This document shows positions 1 through 5,206 of a stretch of 5,206 bases of DNA, in pieces (positions within the stretch are counted from its first letter, which is position 1; every line of letters begins with the position of its first letter). The notes under the pieces were generated by a model. It was not told the DNA's origin, ran no database searches, and worked only from the letters and a program-made list of their open reading frames with translations. Source of the DNA: Woeseiaceae bacterium (GTDB lineage: Bacteria > Pseudomonadota > Gammaproteobacteria > Steroidobacterales > Woeseiaceae); assembly GCA_022615525.1 (NCBI GenBank), contig JAKEGN010000295.1, positions 1 through 5,206 on the forward strand, in the 5' to 3' direction. Both the position numbers and the translations under genes were made by a program.

Positions 1-915
1 GCAGGCCTTGCCGGACAGCGACTGGCCGTCCAGCCTTCCCTCACCGGTCAGGCACAGGTCAAAGTCACTCACGCGATCATCGAAGCGCACGGCGTCGAGG
101 ACGATGTCGATGCCGCTGTGCAAGGAAGCGCCTGTGAATGCGAGCAGGCCGGCAGCGAGGCCGCCGGCGGCTCCGGCCCGCGATACCTCCACGTCGATAC
201 CGAGATTCCTGCGTATCGCGGCCGCGAGATTGGCCAGGCCGCGATCGAGCAGCCCGATTTCCGTTGCGCCGGCCCCTTTCTGCGCAGCATAGGTCCTTGC
301 CGCACCACGATCGCCTGTCAGGACATTATCGACATCGCAAGCCACGATGATGTCGACATCCAGGACGGCCGGGTTGATGCCGCGCATGTCGATGCTGGAG
401 ACCGCCAGCAGGTCGATCCCGCCCATCGGTGCGGGAATGATCGCGCCTGTTGCATCCATGAAGCGCACGCCGATGGCTTGCGCCATGCCGCAACCGCCGT
501 CGTTACTCGCGCTGCCGCCCACACCGATGATGATCTGTCTTGCGCCCGATTCGCAGGCGGCCAGCAACATCTCGCCGACACCGTAGGTGGTCGATCGCAT
601 GACATCGCGCTGCGCGCTATCGACCAGTGAAAGGCCTGCGGCCGAGGCCATGTCCATGAGCGCCAGCGATTGGTTGGCCTGCAGGAAAAATGAGGCACCG
701 ACCCGGTCGCCGAGCGGTCCGGTAACGGAAACGGATTGCGGCAGGGCCGATGTCGCGCCAGCCAGGACCTCGGCGGTTCCCTCGCCGCCGTCGGCGATCG
801 GGCAGCCGCTCGCGACAGTGGCCGGGATCCGACCGATGCCGACCTGCATCGCCGCCGCAACCCGGCTGGCAGACAGGCAACCCTTGTAGCTGTCCGGCGC
901 GCAGAGGATTTTCAT
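1..915 (-). CDS. Glycerate kinase, GarK/GlxK family (C-terminus cut by window edge)
   Basis: Phosphorylates D-glycerate with ATP in the cytoplasm, feeding glycerate from glyoxylate or sugar-acid breakdown into lower glycolysis. The GarK/GlxK family typically makes 2-phosphoglycerate. The frame is open from ATG at 915 to base 1 (305 residues). Family members are about 370-380 residues, so roughly the last 70 lie outside. Visible family motifs are PDSYKG (7-12), ADGGEGT (41-47), the glycine-rich GVGGSASNDGG (131-141), CDVDN (193-197) followed by Val where Pro is usual, an AGAAGGLAAG stretch, and TGEGRLDGQSLSGK (290-303). The ATG is the first start after an in-frame TAG, and PDSYKG sits where it does in homologues. 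No good Shine-Dalgarno lies 5-12 nt upstream. It follows the attachment-protein gene by 83 nt with no T-tailed terminator, so read-through is possible. Which kinase paralogue (garK or glxK) cannot be decided. Confidence 0.95.
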   Translation of the reverse strand, partial: MKILCAPDSYKGCLSASRVAAAMQVGIGRIPATVASGCPIADGGEGTAEVLAGATSALPQSVSVTGPLGDRVGASFFLQANQSLALMDMASAAGLSLVDSAQRDVMRSTTYGVGEMLLAACESGARQIIIGVGGSASNDGGCGMAQAIGVRFMDATGAIIPAPMGGIDLLAVSSIDMRGINPAVLDVDIIVACDVDNVLTGDRGAARTYAAQKGAGATEIGLLDRGLANLAAAIRRNLGIDVEVSRAGAAGGLAAGLLAFTGASLHSGIDIVLDAVRFDDRVSDFDLCLTGEGRLDGQSLSGKAC

Positions 916-998
916 CGGTATCGAGTGTAGCGGTGTTCCTGCGGCCTATGCATTGCGCGGAGCGGCCGCCGGAAGTGCCGGCCCGAAGCTGGTAAGGG

Positions 999-1430
999 TC
1001 AGAGCTCTGCCAGCAACCGATCAATGACTGCCGGCCCTTGTCCGACGATCTCCTTGGAGATCGTGAGGCAGGGTTTCGAGCCATGCGCTCCGCCGAGGGA
1101 CTTGCGCAAAACGCCCAGGAATCTGGGTGCAGCGATCAGCCCGAATTCCGCAATTTCGCCGCTGTTCAAGGCTGCAATGACCCGATCGGCTATCAGCTTG
1201 CCGAAAACGACCGATCCTTTGGTCTTCGGCCCCGATTTCTCCTTCGCCATGGTGTGGCGGCCCTTGCCGAAGCTGTCGAAACTCCGGCCGCCATGGTCGG
1301 TAATGACGTCATCGATCTTTTTCCTCGCGACGTCATTGTGCAACTCGAAAGTTTTCCGCACAGGCGAGTACTTCTTGTCCTGCTCGTAGATTTCGGCTGT
1401 CGCTTCATCGGCCACAATGATCCAGCGCAT
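999..1430 (-). CDS. Host attachment family protein (Host_attach/baeRF-like), 143 aa
   Basis: Recognised as the Pfam Host_attach type, 'protein required for attachment to host cells', a name inherited from plant-associated alphaproteobacteria. The fold has been related to bacterial relatives of archaeo-eukaryotic release factors (baeRF), so a ribosome- or RNA-linked role is as plausible as adhesion. Visible features are the N-terminal strand WIIVADEATAEIYE (3-16), the conserved GGRSFDSFGKGRH loop (47-59), an FGKLIADRV helix (76-84) and the core segment LIAAPRFLGVLRKSL (98-112). The C-terminus ISKEIVGQGPAVIDRLLAEL fits the family's closing helix. There is no signal peptide or membrane helix, so it is probably cytoplasmic, which argues against a direct surface adhesin. 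The ATG lies 3 nt after the TGA of the lipoprotein gene. Its ribosome site GAGGAA is inside the end of that gene, so the two are probably translationally coupled. The length is normal for the family. The family call is firm; the function is not. Confidence 0.88.
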   Translation of the reverse strand: MRWIIVADEATAEIYEQDKKYSPVRKTFELHNDVARKKIDDVITDHGGRSFDSFGKGRHTMAKEKSGPKTKGSVVFGKLIADRVIAALNSGEIAEFGLIAAPRFLGVLRKSLGGAHGSKPCLTISKEIVGQGPAVIDRLLAEL

Positions 1431-1433
1431 TAC

Positions 1434-2000
1434 TCATTCCTCGACAGGGTAATCGGTAATCTCGGACGGGTAGTCCGCAAACAATGTCACAAAAGCCTCG
1501 CGCATGGCGGATCGCGCCGTCGCATCGTGCATATAGGAGCCCATTTGCACGTAGTGAGCGCGCACCATGTTACCCGACCACACGAGCTCGCCGGTGACGG
1601 CATCCCGCAATGCGATCTTCACTTCCGCAACGAAACGCGTCTCACCGCCCGGCGACAAAGGTTCCGCGAAATCGTCCTGGACGTGTCCCGGTGCCTCGGG
1701 CGGCATCAGGTTGTGCACGTAGGCCATCCTGAGCACGGCATGGGCGTCCCCCTCGGTATATTCAAGACCTTTGTCGTGCAGCACGATGGCCGCCTCGTCC
1801 CGCAGCATGGGCTTCAGGAATTCCGGCATATCTTCGAACTCGACCCTGAAGGTTCTCAGGGCCGGCATTGGTGACTGGCAGCAATAGTCGACGTTGGTCG
1901 AGATCGGGGGCAGGCCGCCACAGGCCGTGAGCAAAAGAATCGCGAATAGGGCAGGGAGCGTGAACAGGTTCGACGTCAGGAATTTTTCGGGCCTGCTCAA
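1434..2000 (-). CDS. DUF4136-like outer-membrane lipoprotein, TTG start
   Basis: A 188-residue lipoprotein precursor. The N-terminus has Arg3 and Lys6, a hydrophobic core (about 12-24) and the lipobox LTAC with the lipidated cysteine at 27. Gly at the +2 position predicts sorting to the outer membrane rather than inner-membrane retention. The mature part resembles DUF4136: a strand (LRTFRVEF), a helix of the AIVLHDKGLEY type, an alternating strand (AVLRMAYVHN), then VAEVKIALRDAVTGELVWSGN, the family's 'D..tG.lvW.G' signature. A closing helix ends in FADYP. The biochemical role of this family is unknown. The start is TTG. An in-frame TAA lies upstream, no ATG or GTG precedes the signal peptide, and a GGAGAG site is 7 nt away. 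The next in-frame ATG is after the lipobox. Two adjacent cysteines (40, 41) just after the lipid anchor are unusual. It is first in a unit with the attachment-family gene. Confidence 0.85.
   Translation of the reverse strand: MSRPEKFLTSNLFTLPALFAILLLTACGGLPPISTNVDYCCQSPMPALRTFRVEFEDMPEFLKPMLRDEAAIVLHDKGLEYTEGDAHAVLRMAYVHNLMPPEAPGHVQDDFAEPLSPGGETRFVAEVKIALRDAVTGELVWSGNMVRAHYVQMGSYMHDATARSAMREAFVTLFADYPSEITDYPVEE
1437..1442 (-). promoter_or_regulatory. Ribosome binding site of the attachment-family gene, inside the lipoprotein gene
   Basis: GAGGAA, 6 nt before the ATG at 1430, lies in the last codons of the lipoprotein gene and abuts its TGA. This layout suits translational coupling and fixes the start of the downstream gene. 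Confidence 0.75.
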
Positions 2001-2007
2001 TTCAGCG

Positions 2008-2013
2008 CTCTCC
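2008..2013 (-). promoter_or_regulatory. Ribosome binding site supporting the TTG start of the lipoprotein
   Basis: GGAGAG with a 7-nt spacer to the TTG at 2000. Together with the in-frame TAA upstream and the intact signal peptide directly after the TTG, it decides the start of the lipoprotein gene. Confidence 0.7.
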
Positions 2014-2069
2014 GCAAGTTTGCCGCGGCTTGTTTCCGGGCTTGTCCGCCGTTACTGGTTGGAGCCTGA

Positions 2070-2075
2070 ATTCTA
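2070..2075 (-). promoter_or_regulatory. Candidate extended -10 promoter of the lipoprotein/attachment-protein unit
   Basis: Read on the minus strand, TGC-TAGAAT is an extended -10 box with 5 of 6 matches to TATAAT. The hexamer at the expected -35 position (about 2093-2098, TAGGTG) is poor, as often seen in extended -10 promoters. Transcription would start near 2063, giving a leader of about 60 nt. It lies after the htpX terminator, so the unit would have its own promoter. Inferred from motif only. Confidence 0.4.
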
Positions 2076-2078
2076 GCA

Positions 2079-2116
2079 GGCTGCAGGCGTTGCACCTATG
2101 CGCAATTCCTGCAGCC
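2079..2116. repeat. 9-bp inverted repeat flanking the -35 region of the lipoprotein promoter
   Basis: Arms GGCTGCAGG (2079-2087) and CCTGCAGCC (2108-2116) are perfect reverse complements, with a second inner pairing TTGC/GCAA (2090-2093 and 2102-2105). There is no T-run on either side, so it is not a standard terminator. Relative to the candidate -10 box, the arms sit on both sides of the -35 position, where an operator is often found. It could also fold in RNA as a second hairpin behind the htpX terminator. Confidence 0.5.
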
Positions 2117-2123
2117 CGCAGGT

Positions 2124-2155
2124 AAAAACCCTTATTGCAAGGGCACCGGGTTTTT
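2124..2155 (-). terminator. Intrinsic terminator of htpX, possibly bidirectional
   Basis: Directly after the htpX stop (TAA at 2158-2160), the minus strand carries CCCTT-GCAAT-AAGGG (2143 down to 2129) followed by five T (2128-2124). The stem is short but classically shaped. The outer ends AAAAACCC (2124-2131) and GGGTTTTT (2148-2155) also form an inverted repeat, so transcripts from the plus strand could form a T-tailed hairpin as well. The two foldings share the CCC at 2129-2131 and exclude each other. Confidence 0.7.
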
Positions 2156-2157
2156 CG

Positions 2158-3042
2158 TTACAGCGCCTGCAGCGCAGCGATACGCTCCGCAATGGGCGGA
2201 TGACTCAGGAACAGGCGCGCAAGCCCGCTGCCGGAGCGCTTGCCTGAAATGCCGAAGGCCTGCAGCGCTTGCGGCAACGCAGCCGGTTGACTCCGGTCCA
2301 GCCTCGCCAGTGCGTTGATCATCGGCTGCTTGCCGACCAGGGTTGCCGATCCGGCGTCCGCACGAAATTCGCGATGCCGGGACACCCACATGACGATGAT
2401 GCTGGCGAGGATACCGAGGAACAGCTGCGCAACCAGGACCGACAGGAAATAGCCGATGCCGTAGCCCCTGTCATTCTTGAGCACCACGCGGTCGACGATG
2501 TGGCCGACGATGCGCGAGAGGAAAATGACAAAGGTATTGACCACGCCCTGGACGAGGGTCAGCGTGACCATGTCGCCGTTGGCGACGTGCGAGATCTCGT
2601 GCGCGAGTACGGCTTCGACTTCATCCTGTTTCATGCCGCGGAGAAGACCGCTGCTTACCGCCACAAGCGCGCTGTTGCGCCTTGCACCGGTCGCAAATGC
2701 ATTCATGTCGGGGGCGTCGTATACGGCCACTTCCGGCATGTCGATACCGGTATTCTGCGACAGGCGCTGCACGGTGTTGATCAGCCAGGATTCCGTGCTG
2801 TTCGCCGGGCTCTTGATGACGCGGGCGCCGGTTGCCCGTTTGGCCATCCACTTGGACAGGGCCAGCGAAATGAAAGAGCCGCCGAAACCGATGACGGCAG
2901 ACATGATCAGGAGCGCCTCGTAATTCAGGCCGGAGCCTGCCTCATCGAGAATCCGGTCGACACCGAGCAGCCGCAGCACGATGCTGAGCACCAGCAGCAC
3001 AGCCAGGTTGGTGGCCAGAAAAAGGACAATGCGCTTAAACAT
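2158..3042 (-). CDS. htpX: Protease HtpX, membrane zinc metalloprotease (M48)
   Basis: Inner-membrane zinc protease that cleaves misfolded or damaged membrane proteins, working alongside FtsH in membrane quality control. It has 294 residues, against about 293 in E. coli. Two membrane helices lie at the N-terminus (about 4-26 and 42-64). The zinc site HEISH is at 148-152 within AHEISHVANGDM, with H148 and H152 as ligands and E149 as catalytic glutamate. Two more hydrophobic segments follow (about 160-182 and 195-220). The third ligand is probably E225 in SRHREFRAD. The ending LFLSHPPIAERIAALQ is the conserved family tail with the SHPP turn. The ATG has a GGAG site 7 nt upstream. A sigma-32-like promoter lies about 40 nt upstream and a terminator immediately follows the stop, so the gene appears monocistronic and heat-inducible. 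All key residues are present. Confidence 0.97.
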   Translation of the reverse strand: MFKRIVLFLATNLAVLLVLSIVLRLLGVDRILDEAGSGLNYEALLIMSAVIGFGGSFISLALSKWMAKRATGARVIKSPANSTESWLINTVQRLSQNTGIDMPEVAVYDAPDMNAFATGARRNSALVAVSSGLLRGMKQDEVEAVLAHEISHVANGDMVTLTLVQGVVNTFVIFLSRIVGHIVDRVVLKNDRGYGIGYFLSVLVAQLFLGILASIIVMWVSRHREFRADAGSATLVGKQPMINALARLDRSQPAALPQALQAFGISGKRSGSGLARLFLSHPPIAERIAALQAL

Positions 3043-3078
3043 TCGTTGACTCCGTCAGTACGTCGAAACCAGTGGCCT

Positions 3079-3107
3079 ATTTTGGGTCGCGACCATCCTG
3101 TTTCAAG
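3079..3107 (-). promoter_or_regulatory. Sigma-32 (RpoH)-type heat-shock promoter of htpX
   Basis: On the minus strand CTTGAAA (3107-3101) is a full match to the sigma-32 -35 consensus. After a 14-bp spacer, CCCAAAAT (3086-3079) matches 5 of the 7 fixed positions of CCCCATnT. Transcription would begin near 3072, leaving a leader of about 30 nt that includes the GGAG ribosome site. The same -35 could serve sigma-70 (TTGAAA, 16-bp spacer, CAAAAT), but the fit to the heat-shock form and the identity of the gene favour RpoH. Confidence 0.65.
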
Positions 3108-3381
3108 TACTTCGCCGTGTTTTGTGCCGAAAGCCGCGCCAGCATGGGCCGCCAGTGGTCGGGAGCGAGCGACCGACACTATCGAGGATTGTTGCACGAT
3201 CTACGGACAGGCGCAGCGTGCGTGTCCCAGAGCGACCATGAGCGTGCTGTCTTGGAATGGCCGAGCTATCATCAAGCACCGGCGGCGATGGATCCCAAGC
3301 ATCCTTCCGTTGGTCAACGAGCAAAACGAATCCAGACAGAGTCGGCAGCAACCCTTGGAGCCTGCCTGAGCCGGGGAAAGA
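3108..3381. other. Intergenic region between divergent htpX and the membrane-protein gene, no gene recognised
   Basis: About 270 bp beyond the htpX promoter. Reading frames crossing it give low-complexity, Arg/Ser-rich translations without recognisable domains and run as shadows into htpX or the next gene. A small inverted repeat, GGTCG (3157-3161) with CGACC (3170-3174), is present but has no T-run. The promoter of the rightward membrane-protein gene must lie here or further left, but no convincing -35/-10 pair was found. Confidence 0.5.
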
Positions 3382-3942
3382 ATGGACCTGTTCGAGTACA
3401 TACTGATACTCACGTCGGTAATCTATGCGATGGCAATGGGACAGCTATTGGAGGGCGTGAGTCGCATAGCGCAATCGCCAACACCCATCCGAATGTACTT
3501 GCCGCATATGATTTGGGCCTTCAATCTTTTCTGCTTTATCTGTCTTATCTGGTGGGCAACCTGGGAATTCCGCGAGGTGGAGTGGTCGTCGCTCAGGTAC
3601 GCCTATATGCTGGTCGCGCCAACGCTTTTCTTCCTGGCGTGTTCTCTCGTGACGCCGCAGCGCCTCGATGGCAATGAAGTCAGCCTGGAAACGCACTTCT
3701 TCCGGATACGTCGATTATTTTTCGGAGCTTATTTTTTTGCAGCACTCGCTGTGATAGTCGACGGAAGCATCCTTGCTGACGAACCCGTTTGGTTTACCGG
3801 ACGCGTTGGCCACTCGATCATCCTCGGAGCAGCACTGTGGGGATTTTTTAGTGCAAACAAAAAGGTGCACCTTGCGCTCCCTGTCGTAACGCTGCTCGCT
3901 ATCACGGTCTTGACAATCACCCGATTCCTGCTGCCGAGATAG
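3382..3942 (+). CDS. Unrecognised six-helix integral membrane protein
   Basis: A 186-residue protein made almost wholly of hydrophobic segments, at about residues 4-25, 42-60, 74-91, 112-131, 144-158 and 162-184. Short charged links separate them (SRIAQSPTPIR, WEFREVEW, TPQRLDGNEVSLETHFFRIRR). The opening MDLFEYILILTSVIYAMAMGQLLEGVSRI recalls small uncharacterised proteobacterial membrane proteins starting 'FEY..vl.Siv.g...t.ll.g..r', but I know no function for them and assign none. There is no signal peptide distinct from helix 1, no catalytic motif and no lipobox. A GGGG-rich ribosome site (3373-3376) precedes the ATG, supporting the start. It stands alone: htpX runs away from it and ttcA starts 143 nt later. 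The DNA is visibly richer in A/T, with runs of T and codons such as TTT, ATA and AAA, than its neighbours. This may reflect membrane-protein composition or acquisition from elsewhere. Confidence 0.8.
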   Translation: MDLFEYILILTSVIYAMAMGQLLEGVSRIAQSPTPIRMYLPHMIWAFNLFCFICLIWWATWEFREVEWSSLRYAYMLVAPTLFFLACSLVTPQRLDGNEVSLETHFFRIRRLFFGAYFFAALAVIVDGSILADEPVWFTGRVGHSIILGAALWGFFSANKKVHLALPVVTLLAITVLTITRFLLPR

Positions 3943-4085
3943 TCGACAGTCTTGCTCGTGGATTCGTCAATGCGTAAACACCGAGGCGTCGATCCTGGCG
4001 TTTATTCCATCAAGTGCTACCCAAGGCTGGCCGAGGGCATCTGGCGCTGGCTATTGGCTTGAACGCCGCTGTACCATTCGGCCCC

Positions 4086-4961
4086 ATGAAAACCGATCAA
4101 CTGAACAGGCTGCAGAAACGGCTGCGCCGGAAGACCGGCGAGGCGATCTCGGACTATCACATGATCGAGGACGGCGATCGCATCATGGTTTGCCTGTCCG
4201 GCGGCAAGGATTCCTATACCTTGCTGGACATGCTCTTGGGCCTGCAGCGCAGCGCACCGGTGCGCTTCGAACTGGTCGCGGTCAACCTCGACCAGAAGCA
4301 GCCGGGGTTTCCCGAGCACGTGTTGCCGCAATACCTGGATCAACTCGGCGTCGAGTACCGGATCGTCACCGAGGACACCTACAGCGTCGTCATGGACAAG
4401 ATCAAACCGGGCAAGACGATGTGCTCACTCTGCTCCCGGCTGCGGCGCGGCATCCTGTATCGCACGGCAGGCGAACTCGGCGCGAGCAAGATCGCACTCG
4501 GCCACCACATGGACGACCTCGTCGAGACGCTGTTCCTCAACATGTTTCACGGCTCGCGCCTGAAAACCATGCCGCCGAAACTGGTCAGCGACGATCGCAG
4601 GAATATCGTCATCCGTCCGCTCGTTTACTGTCGCGAGAAGGAAATCGCACGGTTTGCGCGGGCCAGGAACTACCCGATCATTCCCTGCAATCTCTGCGGT
4701 TCGCAAGCCAACCTGCAACGCGTGCAAATCAAGAACATGCTGGCGGAATGGGAAAAGCAGTCGCCGAATCGCGTCGTGAGCATCTTCAAGTCGATGCAGC
4801 GCGTAACGCGCAGTCATCTGCTGGATACCGGCTTGTACGACTTCGCATCGATGACAGTGGAATCTGCCGCGGATCTCGAGGAACTCGATCTGGCTTTCGA
4901 CCCGCAACCGGGTCTCATTCCAGGCTTCCTGTCGAATCCGGAGCGGAAACCGGTGCATTAG
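4086..4961 (+). CDS. ttcA: tRNA 2-thiocytidine synthetase TtcA
   Basis: ATP-dependent iron-sulfur enzyme that replaces the 2-oxygen of cytidine 32 with sulfur in certain tRNAs (some Arg and Ser tRNAs in enterobacteria), tuning decoding. It is cytoplasmic. It has 291 residues, against about 311 in E. coli, and is collinear with it from NRLQKRLRR onward. The PP-loop SGGKDS, which activates the tRNA base by adenylation, is at 38-43. The CSLC pair (C113, C116) and C204 in PCNLCGSQ correspond to the three cysteines that hold the [4Fe-4S] cluster in E. coli. Other conserved blocks are VNLDQKQPGFPEHVLP (67-81) and GHHMDD (139-144). The C-terminal tail is shorter than in E. coli. The frame is open upstream to a GTG at 4014, but the ATG at 4086 matches where the family begins. 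The upstream codons give an unrelated sequence, and neither start has a good ribosome site. A separate promoter was not identified. Confidence 0.97.
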   Translation: MKTDQLNRLQKRLRRKTGEAISDYHMIEDGDRIMVCLSGGKDSYTLLDMLLGLQRSAPVRFELVAVNLDQKQPGFPEHVLPQYLDQLGVEYRIVTEDTYSVVMDKIKPGKTMCSLCSRLRRGILYRTAGELGASKIALGHHMDDLVETLFLNMFHGSRLKTMPPKLVSDDRRNIVIRPLVYCREKEIARFARARNYPIIPCNLCGSQANLQRVQIKNMLAEWEKQSPNRVVSIFKSMQRVTRSHLLDTGLYDFASMTVESAADLEELDLAFDPQPGLIPGFLSNPERKPVH

Positions 4962-5206
4962 CCGCCGCTTTGTGCCGCCCGCCGTTCGAGAACGGCACAG
5001 CATATTGACCGCGCAGGCACCGGCCACCAGCGCGATGCCAGTCGAACAGGCAGCTCATCCGTACTGGCTGTTGTCATTTGCCAGTCACTGCTGCTGTCAG
5101 CGTCCGGCAGGCGGAAATCGAGCGGATCGACGGTAGCGTTGATCATCAATGCGACTGCGGGAATCGACTCATCGTTTCTTGCGGATGCCAGCGCCAACGT
5201 CAGCGC
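4958..5206 (-). CDS. C-terminal end of a probable GlgX/isoamylase-type glucan debranching enzyme (partial)
   Basis: The last 82 residues of a leftward gene whose start lies beyond the right edge; the frame is open to base 5206. The segment AVALMINATVDPLDFRLPD, a tryptophan after a short loop (DWQMTTAS), and the terminal VPARSICCAVLE look like the C-terminal all-beta domain of GH13 debranching enzymes. These carry 'lallLNa..ePv.F.LP', then 'W..l.dt', and end in '.ArS..vl'. Such enzymes hydrolyse alpha-1,6 branch points of glycogen or related glucans. The catalytic domain is not in the window, so substrate and exact family (GlgX, isoamylase or pullulanase) stay open. A TTG at 5197 is internal, not a start. 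The TAA stop overlaps the TAG of the convergent ttcA gene, leaving no room for a terminator between them. Confidence 0.5.
   Translation of the reverse strand, partial: ALTLALASARNDESIPAVALMINATVDPLDFRLPDADSSSDWQMTTASTDELPVRLASRWWPVPARSICCAVLERRAAQSGG

Noticed and set aside
318..860. A 180-codon minus-strand frame inside the glycerate kinase region
   Set aside because: It is a shifted frame of the glycerate kinase. The correct frame has all family motifs but no stop inside the window.
916..945. TACACT just before the glycerate kinase ATG as a -10 box
   Set aside because: Only 4 of 6 matches, no -35 partner, and a position that would leave almost no leader. Too weak to list.
968..982. GCCGG-AAGTG-CCGGC hairpin between the attachment-family gene and glycerate kinase, considered as a terminator
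   Set aside because: The stem is only 5 bp, with no T-run on either side, in GC-rich DNA where such repeats arise by chance.
1038..1874. A 278-codon plus-strand frame
   Set aside because: It is antisense to the attachment-family and lipoprotein genes, both supported by motifs, coupling and ribosome sites.
2269..3369. A 366-codon open frame on the plus strand
   Set aside because: It lies opposite htpX, whose motifs are unmistakable. The translation is rich in His, Asp, Arg and Gln without domains, typical of an antisense shadow in GC-rich DNA.
3072..3677. A plus-strand frame crossing the intergenic region into the membrane-protein gene
   Set aside because: It overlaps the first half of the 3382-3942 gene in another frame, has no recognisable domain or good ribosome site, and begins inside the htpX promoter region.
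4190..5008. A 272-codon plus-strand frame within and past ttcA
   Set aside because: It is offset from the ttcA frame and Arg/Pro-rich. It is a composition shadow of ttcA codons.
1..5206. Mobile elements, CRISPR arrays, toxin-antitoxin pairs, tRNA or rRNA genes
   Set aside because: No transposase motifs, terminal repeats, regularly spaced repeats, cloverleaf-like segments or rRNA sequence were seen on either strand.

Overview
The window looks like ordinary chromosome of a GC-rich proteobacterium, most likely a gammaproteobacterium. TtcA is close along its whole length to the Escherichia coli protein as I remember it, HtpX has the E. coli-type length and layout, and the htpX promoter resembles the sigma-32 heat-shock consensus. 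I cannot name the genus. No insertion sequence, CRISPR array, tRNA, rRNA or phage gene was found.

Layout: the left 60% is read leftwards (minus strand). From right to left it holds htpX, a membrane zinc protease, with a heat-shock-type promoter in front and an intrinsic terminator directly after its stop. A short regulatory gap follows, with a 9-bp inverted repeat and an extended -10 box. Next is a two-gene unit: a DUF4136-like lipoprotein starting at TTG, then a 143-residue 'host attachment' (release-factor-like) protein only 3 nt further on. Last is a glycerate kinase that runs off the left edge. The right part is read rightwards: a non-coding stretch of about 270 bp, an unrecognised six-helix membrane protein of lower GC, and ttcA (tRNA 2-thiocytidine synthesis). 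The tail of a leftward gene, probably a glycogen or alpha-1,6-glucan debranching enzyme, enters from the right edge and ends on the same four bases as ttcA.

Functionally this is a mixed housekeeping neighbourhood: membrane protein quality control (htpX), tRNA thiolation (ttcA), glycerate entry into glycolysis, probable glucan breakdown, and three poorly characterised genes. The genes do not form one pathway. Only the lipoprotein/attachment-protein pair shows clear coupling. I found no convincing new system. The points most worth a second look are the heat-shock promoter of htpX, the dyad at 2079-2116, the coupled pair and the orphan membrane protein.
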